Source: Leisingera sp. ANG-M1
GTDB lineage: Bacteria > Pseudomonadota > Alphaproteobacteria > Rhodobacterales > Rhodobacteraceae
NCBI RefSeq assembly: GCF_000813745.1
Contig: NZ_JWLC01000026.1
Location: 1-37,182 of the forward strand
Reading direction: 5' to 3'
Length of the DNA stretch: 37,182 bases
Shown piece by piece: positions 7,347 through 15,172 of the stretch (within the stretch, counting starts at the first letter, position 1; each line of letters opens with the position of its first letter). The notes under the pieces were generated by a model. That model was not told the origin of the DNA. It worked only from the letters and a program-made list of their open reading frames with translations, and did not search any database. A program made the translations under genes and the position numbers.

Positions 7347-9224
7347 ATGGATACACGGCTGCTGACCCATTACGAGAATGAACTGAACTACCTGCGCGAC
7401 ATGGGCGGGGAGTTTGCCGCTGCCTATCCCAAGATCGCCGCCAGGCTGGGGATGGAGGGGGTCGAGGTTCTTGACCCTTATGTGGAACGGCTGCTGGAAG
7501 GCGTCGCCTTCCTGTCGGCGCGCGTCCAGCTGGAGCTGGAGCTGCAGTATCCGAATTTCACCTCGAACCTGCTGGAGATCATCTACCCGCATTACCTGGC
7601 GCCGACGCCGTCGATGATGATTGCAGCGTTTGAGCCGGATGCAGCGAACTCGGCGGTGAAAAGCGGCTATGTGCTGCCGCGCGGCTCGACATTGCGGTCA
7701 CGGCTGACCGAGGGGGAGCAGACCCCATGCGAGTTCCGCACCGCCGCTGATCTGACCATGTGGCCGATCCAGATCACCGAGGCGCAGTACATCGACGGCC
7801 GCGGCGAGCTGGTCGCGGCGGGGGTGGCCACTGGCTATGATGCCAGAGCGGGGATCCGGCTGCGCATCAAGCGGATCGACGGCGACCCGATCAGCAAGCT
7901 GGAGATGGACAAGCTGTCTTTGTACCTGTCCAGCGCGGCGGGCAACAGCTGGCCTTTGCTGGAGATGCTGTGCACCCAGGTGCAGGGGATTGTGGCGCGT
8001 TCTACCGACCGGCGCGCCGACTGGCAGCTGCCGCTGCGCGGCGCCAAAGTGGTGCAAAAGGGGTTCAGCCCCGAGGAAGCTCTGCTGCCGCTGCCGCGCC
8101 GGGTTTATGACGGCTACCGGCTGCTGCAGGAATATTTTGCGATGCCCGAGCGGTTCCGCTTTGTTGAACTGCAGGGGCTGAAAGCCGGGCTGGAGAAATC
8201 GGCGGGTAATGAGGTCGATCTTTATATTCTCCTGCGCGAGGGGATGCCGGAGATTGCGCCGATTGTGGTGCCGGAAGTGTTCCAGCTGAACGCGGTGCCT
8301 GCGGTCAACCTGTTTGAGAAACGCTGCGACAGGGTGCGGATTGCGCCGATCGACACCGAGCACCACGTGATCCCAAACCGCACCGCGGGCCTGGATTTCG
8401 AGGTCTATGCGCTGCAGAGCGTGGTCGGGATCAGCGGCGAGGGCGAAGACGATGTGGTATTCCGCCCGTTCTACTCTGCCAATGATTTCACCGCGGCGGG
8501 CGAAAGCCACCCGGCTTATTACACCATCAAGCGGCGGATGCGGCAGCGCTCGGAAAAGGAGCGTCTGCGCGGGGTGAGGAGTTCTTACCTGGGATCGGAA
8601 GTGTTCCTGACGCTGGTGGACCGGGCGCAGGCGCCGTATTCCTCGGGGCTGGAGCAGCTGGCGGTCAATGCGCTTTGCACCAACCGCGATCTGCCGATGC
8701 TGCTGGCCACCGGCAGCGATGATGTGTTCCAGCTGCCCGAGGGCGGACCGGTGACCAAGGTGACGCTGCCGGTATCGCCGACGCGCCCGCACCCTACGTT
8801 GGCGCAGGGCGATACCGCTTGGCGGCTGATCTCGCATCTGAGCCTCAACTACGTCTCGATTGCCGAAACCGGCAAGGGCCAGTCGGCGGAGGCGCTGCGC
8901 GAACTGGTGGGGCTTTATGCGCCGCTCGGCGACCGGGTGACGGAAAAGCAGCTGGAAGGGATCCTGTCGGTGGGTGCACGCCCCATCGTGCGGCGGATGA
9001 GCGACGAGATCCTGTCGACCGCGGTGCGGGGCCTGGAGATCACCCTGGGCTTTGACGAGAGCTTTTTCGAGGGCAGCAACATCTATGCGCTGGGAGCCGT
9101 GCTGGAGCGGTTCTTCCGCGGCTATGCCAGCATCAACTCATTCACGGAGACAGTCCTGACGACTGAAAAACGCGGGGAAATTGCCAGATGGCGACCGGAA
9201 AAGGGCCTCGGCCGGATGATCTGA
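7347..9224 (+). CDS. tssF: T6SS baseplate protein TssF (VasA family)
   Basis: The 625-residue protein is full length for TssF. It has the characteristic start (LLTHYENELNYLRDMGGEFA) followed by the IAARLGMEGVEVLDPYVERLLEGVAFLSARVQ region and the YPNFTSNLLEIIYPHYLAPTPSM block. It is the large subunit of the baseplate wedge, where two TssF copies clasp TssG and TssE. The reading frame runs 37 bases into tssG, a coupling overlap common for these partners. Confidence 0.97.
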   Translation: MDTRLLTHYENELNYLRDMGGEFAAAYPKIAARLGMEGVEVLDPYVERLLEGVAFLSARVQLELELQYPNFTSNLLEIIYPHYLAPTPSMMIAAFEPDAANSAVKSGYVLPRGSTLRSRLTEGEQTPCEFRTAADLTMWPIQITEAQYIDGRGELVAAGVATGYDARAGIRLRIKRIDGDPISKLEMDKLSLYLSSAAGNSWPLLEMLCTQVQGIVARSTDRRADWQLPLRGAKVVQKGFSPEEALLPLPRRVYDGYRLLQEYFAMPERFRFVELQGLKAGLEKSAGNEVDLYILLREGMPEIAPIVVPEVFQLNAVPAVNLFEKRCDRVRIAPIDTEHHVIPNRTAGLDFEVYALQSVVGISGEGEDDVVFRPFYSANDFTAAGESHPAYYTIKRRMRQRSEKERLRGVRSSYLGSEVFLTLVDRAQAPYSSGLEQLAVNALCTNRDLPMLLATGSDDVFQLPEGGPVTKVTLPVSPTRPHPTLAQGDTAWRLISHLSLNYVSIAETGKGQSAEALRELVGLYAPLGDRVTEKQLEGILSVGARPIVRRMSDEILSTAVRGLEITLGFDESFFEGSNIYALGAVLERFFRGYASINSFTETVLTTEKRGEIARWRPEKGLGRMI

Positions 9225-10243
9225 GCCTCTATGGCCGGCTGGCCATGGAGCCTGAAAAACATCACGTTTTTCAGGCCCTTCGGGTATTGGAGGCGCATTT
9301 CAATGACGCCCCGCGCCTCGGCGAAAGCCGCCGCCCGCGCGAGGACATGCTGCGGCTGGGGCAGGAGGCGGAACTGGCGTTCCCGCCCTCGACCATTGCC
9401 GATTTCAAACCGGCAGAGGGCGGCAAGCCTGCGGTTCTGACCAACCGGTTTTTTGGCCTGTTCGGCCCGCAAGGCCCCTTGCCGCTGCATCTGACCGAAT
9501 ACGCCCGCGACCGTAAACGCAACCACCGCGACCCGACGCTGGTGGCCTTTGCCGATATGCTGACGCACCGGATGATGAGCCTCTTGTACCGGGCTTGGAC
9601 GCAAGGATCGCCTGCGGTCAGTTTCGACCGGGCCGATGATCCGATGGCGCGCAAAGTGTCGTCGCTGATCGGTTATAACGGCTTCAAATTCGGCGACCGC
9701 GACGACATGCCGGACATGGCCAAGCTGCATTTTGCGGGCCACCTGGCCAAGGGCGCCAAGAACCCGGAGGGGCTGGTGTCGATCCTGTCGGCGTTTTTCG
9801 AGGTGCCGGTCACCCTGCAGGAGTTTGTCGGCAGCTGGCTGGAGCTGGAGCCGGACGACCGCTGGGCCCTGGGCTATGGCGGACTGGGGCAGAGCACCAG
9901 CATCGGCGACAAGGTCTGGAGCCGCTCGGCCAAGTTCCGCATCCGCATCGGGCCGCTGAAGCTGCAGGATTACGAACGGCTTTTGCCGGGCGGCGAGGCA
10001 CTGAAGCGGCTGCGCGCAATTGTGCGGTCCTATGCCGGCGATTTCCTGGATTGGGATGTGAACCTGATCCTGGCTGGCGACGAGGTGCCGCGCGCGTCCT
10101 TGGGCGGCACCACGCGGCTGGGGCACACCAGCTGGGTGCGGTCGCGCCCGGACCCGGATGCGGATCAGCCGGACGTGAATGATTTATACCTGTACCCGGG
10201 ATTTGGCGCCGGGGCTGAAGAGCGCGTAGAGGGAGGGATTTGA
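9188..10243 (+). CDS. tssG: T6SS baseplate protein TssG (VasB family)
   Basis: This 351-residue product matches TssG: an EPEKHHVFQALRVLEAHF start, FFGLFGPQGPLPLHLTEY, ADMLTHRMMSLLYRAWTQGSP and a C-terminal GQSTSIGDKVWSRSAKFRIRIGPL motif. TssG is the wedge core that bridges TssF dimers to TssK and to the VgrG hub. It overlaps the end of tssF and is one base away from tssH. Nothing is missing against the family's usual length. Confidence 0.97.
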   Translation: MATGKGPRPDDLSLYGRLAMEPEKHHVFQALRVLEAHFNDAPRLGESRRPREDMLRLGQEAELAFPPSTIADFKPAEGGKPAVLTNRFFGLFGPQGPLPLHLTEYARDRKRNHRDPTLVAFADMLTHRMMSLLYRAWTQGSPAVSFDRADDPMARKVSSLIGYNGFKFGDRDDMPDMAKLHFAGHLAKGAKNPEGLVSILSAFFEVPVTLQEFVGSWLELEPDDRWALGYGGLGQSTSIGDKVWSRSAKFRIRIGPLKLQDYERLLPGGEALKRLRAIVRSYAGDFLDWDVNLILAGDEVPRASLGGTTRLGHTSWVRSRPDPDADQPDVNDLYLYPGFGAGAEERVEGGI

Positions 10244-10244
10244 G

Positions 10245-12968
10245 ATGACCGAGATCAGCCGTGTGGCATTGTTCGGCAAGCTGAACAAACTGGGATACCA
10301 GGCCGTTGAGAGCGCAACCGTGTTCTGCAAGATGCGCGGGAACCCCTATGTCGAGCTGGTGCATTGGATGCATCAGCTGCTGGCGCAGCAGGACAGCGAC
10401 ATGCACCGGATCATCGAGCATTACAAGCTGGATCCCGGCAAGATCGCCACCGAGCTGACCCGTGCCCTGGACATGCTGCCGCGCGGGGCTTCGACGATCT
10501 CAGACCTTTCGGACCATCTGATGGACGCGATGGAACGCGGCTGGGTTTGGGGCTCGCTCTTGTATTCCTCTGGCCAGGTGCGCAGCGGGCATTTGCTCTT
10601 GGGTATGCTGAAGACGCCGGCGCTGCGCAATATCCTGTCCAACATGTCGCCGGAGCTGGCCAGGATCGGCGCCGATGATCTGGCGGACAATTTCCATGAC
10701 GCCACCGACGGCTCGCCCGAGGAGGCCTTGGGGGCGCAGGACGGCTCGAATGTGACCGGCGGCGGCGCCGAGCCGGGCGAGGCCTCAAGCGCGATGGCGC
10801 CCGGTGCCATGGGCAAGGGCGAGGCGCTGGAGCAGTTCTGCACCGACCTCACCGAACAGGCGAAGAACGGCGAGATCGACCCGATTGTCGGCCGCGATGA
10901 GGAAATCCGCCAGATCGTCGACATCCTGATGCGGCGGCGGCAGAACAACCCGATCCTGACCGGCGAGGCCGGGGTGGGCAAGACTGCGGTGGTCGAAGGC
11001 TTTGCGCTCAGGATCGCGCGCGGCGACGTGCCGCCGGCGCTGGCGGATGTGCGGCTTTTGGTGCTGGACGTGGGTCTGCTGCAAGCCGGCGCTTCGATGA
11101 AGGGCGAGTTTGAGAACCGCCTGCGCCAGGTGATTGACGAGGTGCAGGCGAGCCCGGTGCCGATTGTGATGTTTGTCGATGAGACCCACACGCTGGTCGG
11201 CGCCGGCGGCGCCGCGGGTACCGGCGATGCGGCGAACCTGCTGAAACCGGCGCTGGCGCGCGGCACTTTGCGGACCATCGGTGCTACCACTTGGGCCGAA
11301 TACAAGAAATACATCGAGAAAGACCCGGCGCTGACCCGCCGCTTCCAAGTCGTGAAGGTCGATGAACCGGGCATCAAGAAGGCGATCCTGATGATGCGCG
11401 GCATCGCCTCGATGCTGGAAAACCACCACCGGGTGCAGGTGCTGGATGAGGGGATTGAGGCGGCGGTCAGCCTGTCGGCCCGATACATCCCGGCGCGGCA
11501 ATTGCCGGATAAGTCGGTGAGCCTATTGGATACGGCTTGTGCGCGGGTGGCGGTGAGCCAGCACGCGGTGCCGGCCGAGGTGGACGACAGCCAGCGCCGG
11601 ATTGAGGCGCTGACTACCGAGCTGGAGATCATCGGCCGCGATGAAACCGCCGGCTATGACGTCGAAGACCGCCGCGAGGCGGCGGAGACGGCGAAGGCCG
11701 CTGAAGAAGAGCGGCTGGCGGAACTTACTGCCCAGTGGGACAAGGAAAAGGCGGTTGTGCAGGACATCCTCGACCTGCGCGCCAAGCTCCGGGAGGGGGC
11801 CGCGCCCGTAGACGATACCGCCGATGCTGGGGACGACAGCGCGGAGGGCGCCGCCGAAGGCAGTGATGACGGACCGGACCGGGCGGAACTGCTGCAGCAG
11901 CTGAAGGACAAGAACGCCGAGCTTGACGCCTTGCAGGGCGACAGCGCGCTGATCCTGCCCATCGTGGACCACCAGGCGATTGCCTCTGTGGTCGGCGACT
12001 GGACCGGCATTCCGGTCGGCCGCATGGTCAAGGACGAGATCGAGACCATTCTGAACCTGGAAGAGCACCTGGCGAAACGGGTGATCGGCCAGGATCACGC
12101 GATGAAGATGATCGCCAAGCGCATCCAGACCAGCCGCGCCGGCCTCGACAACCCGAACAAGCCGATTGGTGTGTTCATGCTGGCGGGCACCTCAGGCGTT
12201 GGTAAGACCGAAACCGCGCTGGCGCTGGCTGAGGTTCTGTATGGCGGCGAACAGAACGTTATCACCATCAATATGTCTGAGTACCAGGAAGCCCATACCG
12301 TCAGCTCGCTGAAAGGCGCGCCTCCGGGTTATGTCGGTTACGGCGAAGGCGGGGTGCTGACCGAGGCGGTGCGGCGCAAGCCTTATTCCGTCGTGCTGCT
12401 GGACGAGGTCGAAAAGGCGCACCCGGATGTGCATGAGATTTTCTTCCAAGTCTTCGATAAAGGCGTGATGGAAGACGGCGAAGGCCGGATCATCGACTTC
12501 AAGAATACGCTGATCCTGCTGACCTCAAACGTGGGCACCGAGACCATCATGGACCTGTGCTCGGATCCTGAGCTGATGCCGGAGCCGGAGGGCATGGCGA
12601 AAGCTTTGCGCGACCCGCTGCTGAAGGTGTTCCCGCCGGCGCTCTTGGGGCGTTTGGTGGCGATCCCCTATTATCCGCTCAGCCCGGAGATGATCGGCGA
12701 GATCACCAAGCTGCAGCTGGGCCGGATCCAGAAACGGGTTCAGGAAACGCATTCCGTGCCGTTCGAATACACGGACGGCGTGGTCGAAGAGATCGTCAAC
12801 CGCTGCCAGGAGCTCGACAGCGGCGGCCGCATGATCGACGCAATTGTCACCAACACCATGCTGCCGGAAATCTCAAACGAGTTCCTGCGCCGCCTGATGG
12901 AAGGCGGGGAAGTGAAGAAAGTCGCAGTCGACGTCAAGGACGGGGAGTTCACGTACGGTTTTGATTAA
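10245..12968 (+). CDS. tssH: T6SS sheath-recycling AAA+ ATPase ClpV (TssH)
   Basis: The 907-residue ATPase has the ClpV layout: a Clp N-domain (about 1-150), a first AAA+ module with Walker A GEAGVGKT (240-247), a coiled-coil middle insert (about 430-550), and a second AAA+ module with Walker A GTSGVGKT (648-655) and Walker B VVLLDEVEKAHPDV. ClpV hexamers pull contracted TssB-TssC sheaths apart for reuse. The middle region carries an acidic insert (DDTADAGDDSAEGAAEGSDD) that ordinary ClpB lacks. It ends the first block of core genes; the next gene starts 35 bases later with its own GGGGG site. Confidence 0.97.
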   Translation: MTEISRVALFGKLNKLGYQAVESATVFCKMRGNPYVELVHWMHQLLAQQDSDMHRIIEHYKLDPGKIATELTRALDMLPRGASTISDLSDHLMDAMERGWVWGSLLYSSGQVRSGHLLLGMLKTPALRNILSNMSPELARIGADDLADNFHDATDGSPEEALGAQDGSNVTGGGAEPGEASSAMAPGAMGKGEALEQFCTDLTEQAKNGEIDPIVGRDEEIRQIVDILMRRRQNNPILTGEAGVGKTAVVEGFALRIARGDVPPALADVRLLVLDVGLLQAGASMKGEFENRLRQVIDEVQASPVPIVMFVDETHTLVGAGGAAGTGDAANLLKPALARGTLRTIGATTWAEYKKYIEKDPALTRRFQVVKVDEPGIKKAILMMRGIASMLENHHRVQVLDEGIEAAVSLSARYIPARQLPDKSVSLLDTACARVAVSQHAVPAEVDDSQRRIEALTTELEIIGRDETAGYDVEDRREAAETAKAAEEERLAELTAQWDKEKAVVQDILDLRAKLREGAAPVDDTADAGDDSAEGAAEGSDDGPDRAELLQQLKDKNAELDALQGDSALILPIVDHQAIASVVGDWTGIPVGRMVKDEIETILNLEEHLAKRVIGQDHAMKMIAKRIQTSRAGLDNPNKPIGVFMLAGTSGVGKTETALALAEVLYGGEQNVITINMSEYQEAHTVSSLKGAPPGYVGYGEGGVLTEAVRRKPYSVVLLDEVEKAHPDVHEIFFQVFDKGVMEDGEGRIIDFKNTLILLTSNVGTETIMDLCSDPELMPEPEGMAKALRDPLLKVFPPALLGRLVAIPYYPLSPEMIGEITKLQLGRIQKRVQETHSVPFEYTDGVVEEIVNRCQELDSGGRMIDAIVTNTMLPEISNEFLRRLMEGGEVKKVAVDVKDGEFTYGFD

Positions 12969-13003
12969 ACGCGCCAGAAGGTAGCGAGTAAGGGGGAAAT
13001 CCT

Positions 13004-14251
13004 ATGGTTAAACACGTTGTTATGGACCTGAAGAACCTGGACATCAAAGTGTCCGGGCTGCAGATGGTGGAGCCGCCTAAACTGTCGTTCAAGGTGGTGG
13101 TGGAACTTGACAAGAAGATGGAGAAGGGGGTCGAGAAGGACCCGCTTCTGCAGCAGGAGTTCCATTCAGGCGCCAGCGAAGTGCTGGAGCAGACCAAGGA
13201 CACCATCGAGAAGAAGTGCAAGGTGTTCGACAAGGCCTTTGTTGAGATGACCAACAAGGGCGCCTCGGACAAGGACATGGAAAAGCAGCTGAAGGGGCTG
13301 AATGACGCCATCAAGAATGACGTCAAGGTTGCCGAAAAGGGGGCTGAACTGGCGGCGCAGAAGGCCTGGACCAATCTGCAGAAGAAGAAAAAGGAATGGT
13401 CCAAGTTCAAGATCAAGGTCGGCGTGTCGATTGCCGGTACCCTGGCCGGTCTGGCGGTGAGCATAGCGGCAATGGCGACCTCGCCGTTCTCGGGCGGTGC
13501 GGGCGCGGCCTTTGGCATCATTGGGCTGATCAAATCCGGCGTGTCGCTGGCCAAGGACATCGGCAAGCTGGCGATCAACATCGACCAGTCCAAGGCGATC
13601 CTGGAGAAGAACCTGGCGGTGGTGGAAAAGGCCGCCTCCAACAAGGCGCTGAACGCGGTGAACGAGGTGTCGGCGGCGGTGTTCCAGGAGTTCCTTGGCA
13701 TCTCGCAGCCGTCGGTCAAGACGGTGGAAGACAGTGCCGAGACGATGAAGGCGAAATACGCGCAGATGATCGTCAAGATGCATGATCTGTCGAAAACCCT
13801 GAACAAGGTGCTGAAGCAGCAGGACAAGCTGAAGAAGGAGTTCCTGGCCGAGGTCGGCAAGAAGCTGAAGAAGCATCCGATCAAGGACAAGAAGACTCAG
13901 TTGGTGATGGTCAACAAGGCGCTGGATGCGGCCTTGGCCGATAATTACTCGGCGGTGCAAAGCGCCATCGACAAGATCCAGATCATGTACAGCGATGCCC
14001 GCGACTGGGCCAACAAGATCAAGGATCTGATGAAGCGGGTGAAGGCGCTGACAATCAAGGATCCGAAAGCGCTGAAGGTGTTCCGCGAGGCGCTGAAGTT
14101 TGCCGCGCTGGCGACAGCGCCGATCGATGGCAATTCGATCGCAACCGGTGCCAAGGATCTGGCCCTGGGTGTGGGCGGTGCAGTGGGCGGTTACGCCTAT
14201 GACAAGATCACCAGCAAGGCGCTGGACGGGACCGTGTTCGACGCGGCCTGA
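13004..14251 (+). CDS. lysine-rich helical protein with central hydrophobic hairpin, candidate effector
   Basis: I do not recognise the family of this 415-residue protein. It has no signal peptide. Residues about 30-135 are charged, Lys/Glu-rich and coiled-coil-like. Residues about 139-190 form a hydrophobic, Gly/Ala-rich block (two stretches split by SPFSGGAG). Residues 195-365 are again long amphipathic helices, and the end is glycine-rich (ALGVGGAVGGYAYD). This order, helix bundle - hydrophobic hairpin - helix bundle, is the outline of alpha-helical pore-formers such as the ClyA/HBL/MakA group, but I see no sequence match. It uses Lys where its neighbours use Arg, which suggests a different origin. 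It lies between clpV and the ion-channel gene in the same direction. It could be a secreted effector, or a cytoplasmic or membrane-linked partner of the channel. Confidence 0.8.
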   Translation: MVKHVVMDLKNLDIKVSGLQMVEPPKLSFKVVVELDKKMEKGVEKDPLLQQEFHSGASEVLEQTKDTIEKKCKVFDKAFVEMTNKGASDKDMEKQLKGLNDAIKNDVKVAEKGAELAAQKAWTNLQKKKKEWSKFKIKVGVSIAGTLAGLAVSIAAMATSPFSGGAGAAFGIIGLIKSGVSLAKDIGKLAINIDQSKAILEKNLAVVEKAASNKALNAVNEVSAAVFQEFLGISQPSVKTVEDSAETMKAKYAQMIVKMHDLSKTLNKVLKQQDKLKKEFLAEVGKKLKKHPIKDKKTQLVMVNKALDAALADNYSAVQSAIDKIQIMYSDARDWANKIKDLMKRVKALTIKDPKALKVFREALKFAALATAPIDGNSIATGAKDLALGVGGAVGGYAYDKITSKALDGTVFDAA

Positions 14252-14267
14252 CATGAAAAAGACGACC

Positions 14268-14291
14268 GCCGGGCGCCCATGCGTGCCCGGC
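14268..14291 (+). other. hairpin upstream of the sodium channel gene
   Basis: GCCGGGC (14268-14274) pairs with GCCCGGC (14285-14291) as a perfect 7-bp stem. No T-tract follows, so termination is unlikely. It lies 15 bases before the GGGAGAGG ribosome binding site of the channel gene and could set message stability or slow translation of the channel relative to its neighbours. Confidence 0.35.
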
Positions 14292-14317
14292 ACAACGGAA
14301 CGGCCGGGAGAGGTACA

Positions 14318-15172
14318 TTGGACAGCAGCGCGCAAACCGCAGTGACGCTTCGGGACCGGGCCCGGGAATTTGTCGAGCGCCGGTGGGTGACCAATACGGT
14401 GCTTGGCGTCATCATTTTCAATGCCATCACTCTAGGCTTGGGCACGTCGGACAGCGTCAACGCCCATGCTGGCGGTCTGCTGGATGTGATCGACCGGATC
14501 GTGCTGGGCATCTTTGTGACAGAGTTGGCCTTGAAGCTTTTTGCCTATGGGCTGCGGTTCTTCACCTCGGCCTGGAATATTTTCGACCTGCTGGTGGTCT
14601 CGGTCGGGCTGCTTCCGGACAGCCAGGGCCTGTCGGCGCTGCGCGGCTTGCGGGTGGTGCGGGCGCTGCGGCTCTTGTCCGTCGTGCCGCAGATGCGGGC
14701 TGTGGTGCAGGCTTTGCTGGACGCGCTGCCGGGCATGGGCGCGGTGATCGTGATGATCTCGATCGTGTTCTATGTGTTCGGGGTGATGGCGACGCTGATG
14801 TATGGCGATGCCTTCGACACCTGGTTCGGCACTTTAGGGCGGTCGCTTTATTCGCTGTTCCAAATCATGACGCTGGAAAGCTGGTCGATGGGGATCGTAC
14901 GGCCGGTGATGGATGTGTTCCCCTTTGCCTGGGCATTCTTTGTGCCGTTCATCGTGATTACTGCCTTCTCGGTTCTGAACCTGTTCATCGGCCTTCTGGT
15001 CAACACCATGCAGTCGGCGGTGGAGGCGGATGCCGAGGCTGAGTTTGAGAAGCTGCGCGAGCTGGTGAAATCGGAGACCGATGTGGTGGACGCGCATGTG
15101 CTGGAGCTGCATGAAGAGATCAAGGCATTGCGGGCGGAACTGGCCCAGCTGAAAGGGCAGGGGAATGGCTGA
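14318..15172 (+). CDS. one-domain voltage-gated sodium channel (BacNav/NaChBac family)
   Basis: The 284-residue chain has the full six-segment plan. S1 is WVTNTVLGVIIFNAITLGL; S2 lies around DRIVLGIFVTELALKLF; S3 is WNIFDLLVVSVGLL. S4 has arginines every third residue (R109, R112, R115, R118). A pore loop between S5 and S6 holds the filter TLESWSM (185-191), the same as in NavAb and diagnostic of sodium selectivity. After S6 comes a Glu/Lys-rich C-terminal coiled coil (about 240-280), as in tetrameric BacNav channels. A TTG start at 14318 is chosen because GGGAGAGG lies 4 bases upstream; an ATG at 14279 would add 13 residues with no clear binding site. The end overlaps the sheath-fusion gene by 8 bases, so it is part of the T6SS operon. 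Its T6SS role is unknown. Confidence 0.95.
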   Translation: MDSSAQTAVTLRDRAREFVERRWVTNTVLGVIIFNAITLGLGTSDSVNAHAGGLLDVIDRIVLGIFVTELALKLFAYGLRFFTSAWNIFDLLVVSVGLLPDSQGLSALRGLRVVRALRLLSVVPQMRAVVQALLDALPGMGAVIVMISIVFYVFGVMATLMYGDAFDTWFGTLGRSLYSLFQIMTLESWSMGIVRPVMDVFPFAWAFFVPFIVITAFSVLNLFIGLLVNTMQSAVEADAEAEFEKLRELVKSETDVVDAHVLELHEEIKALRAELAQLKGQGNG

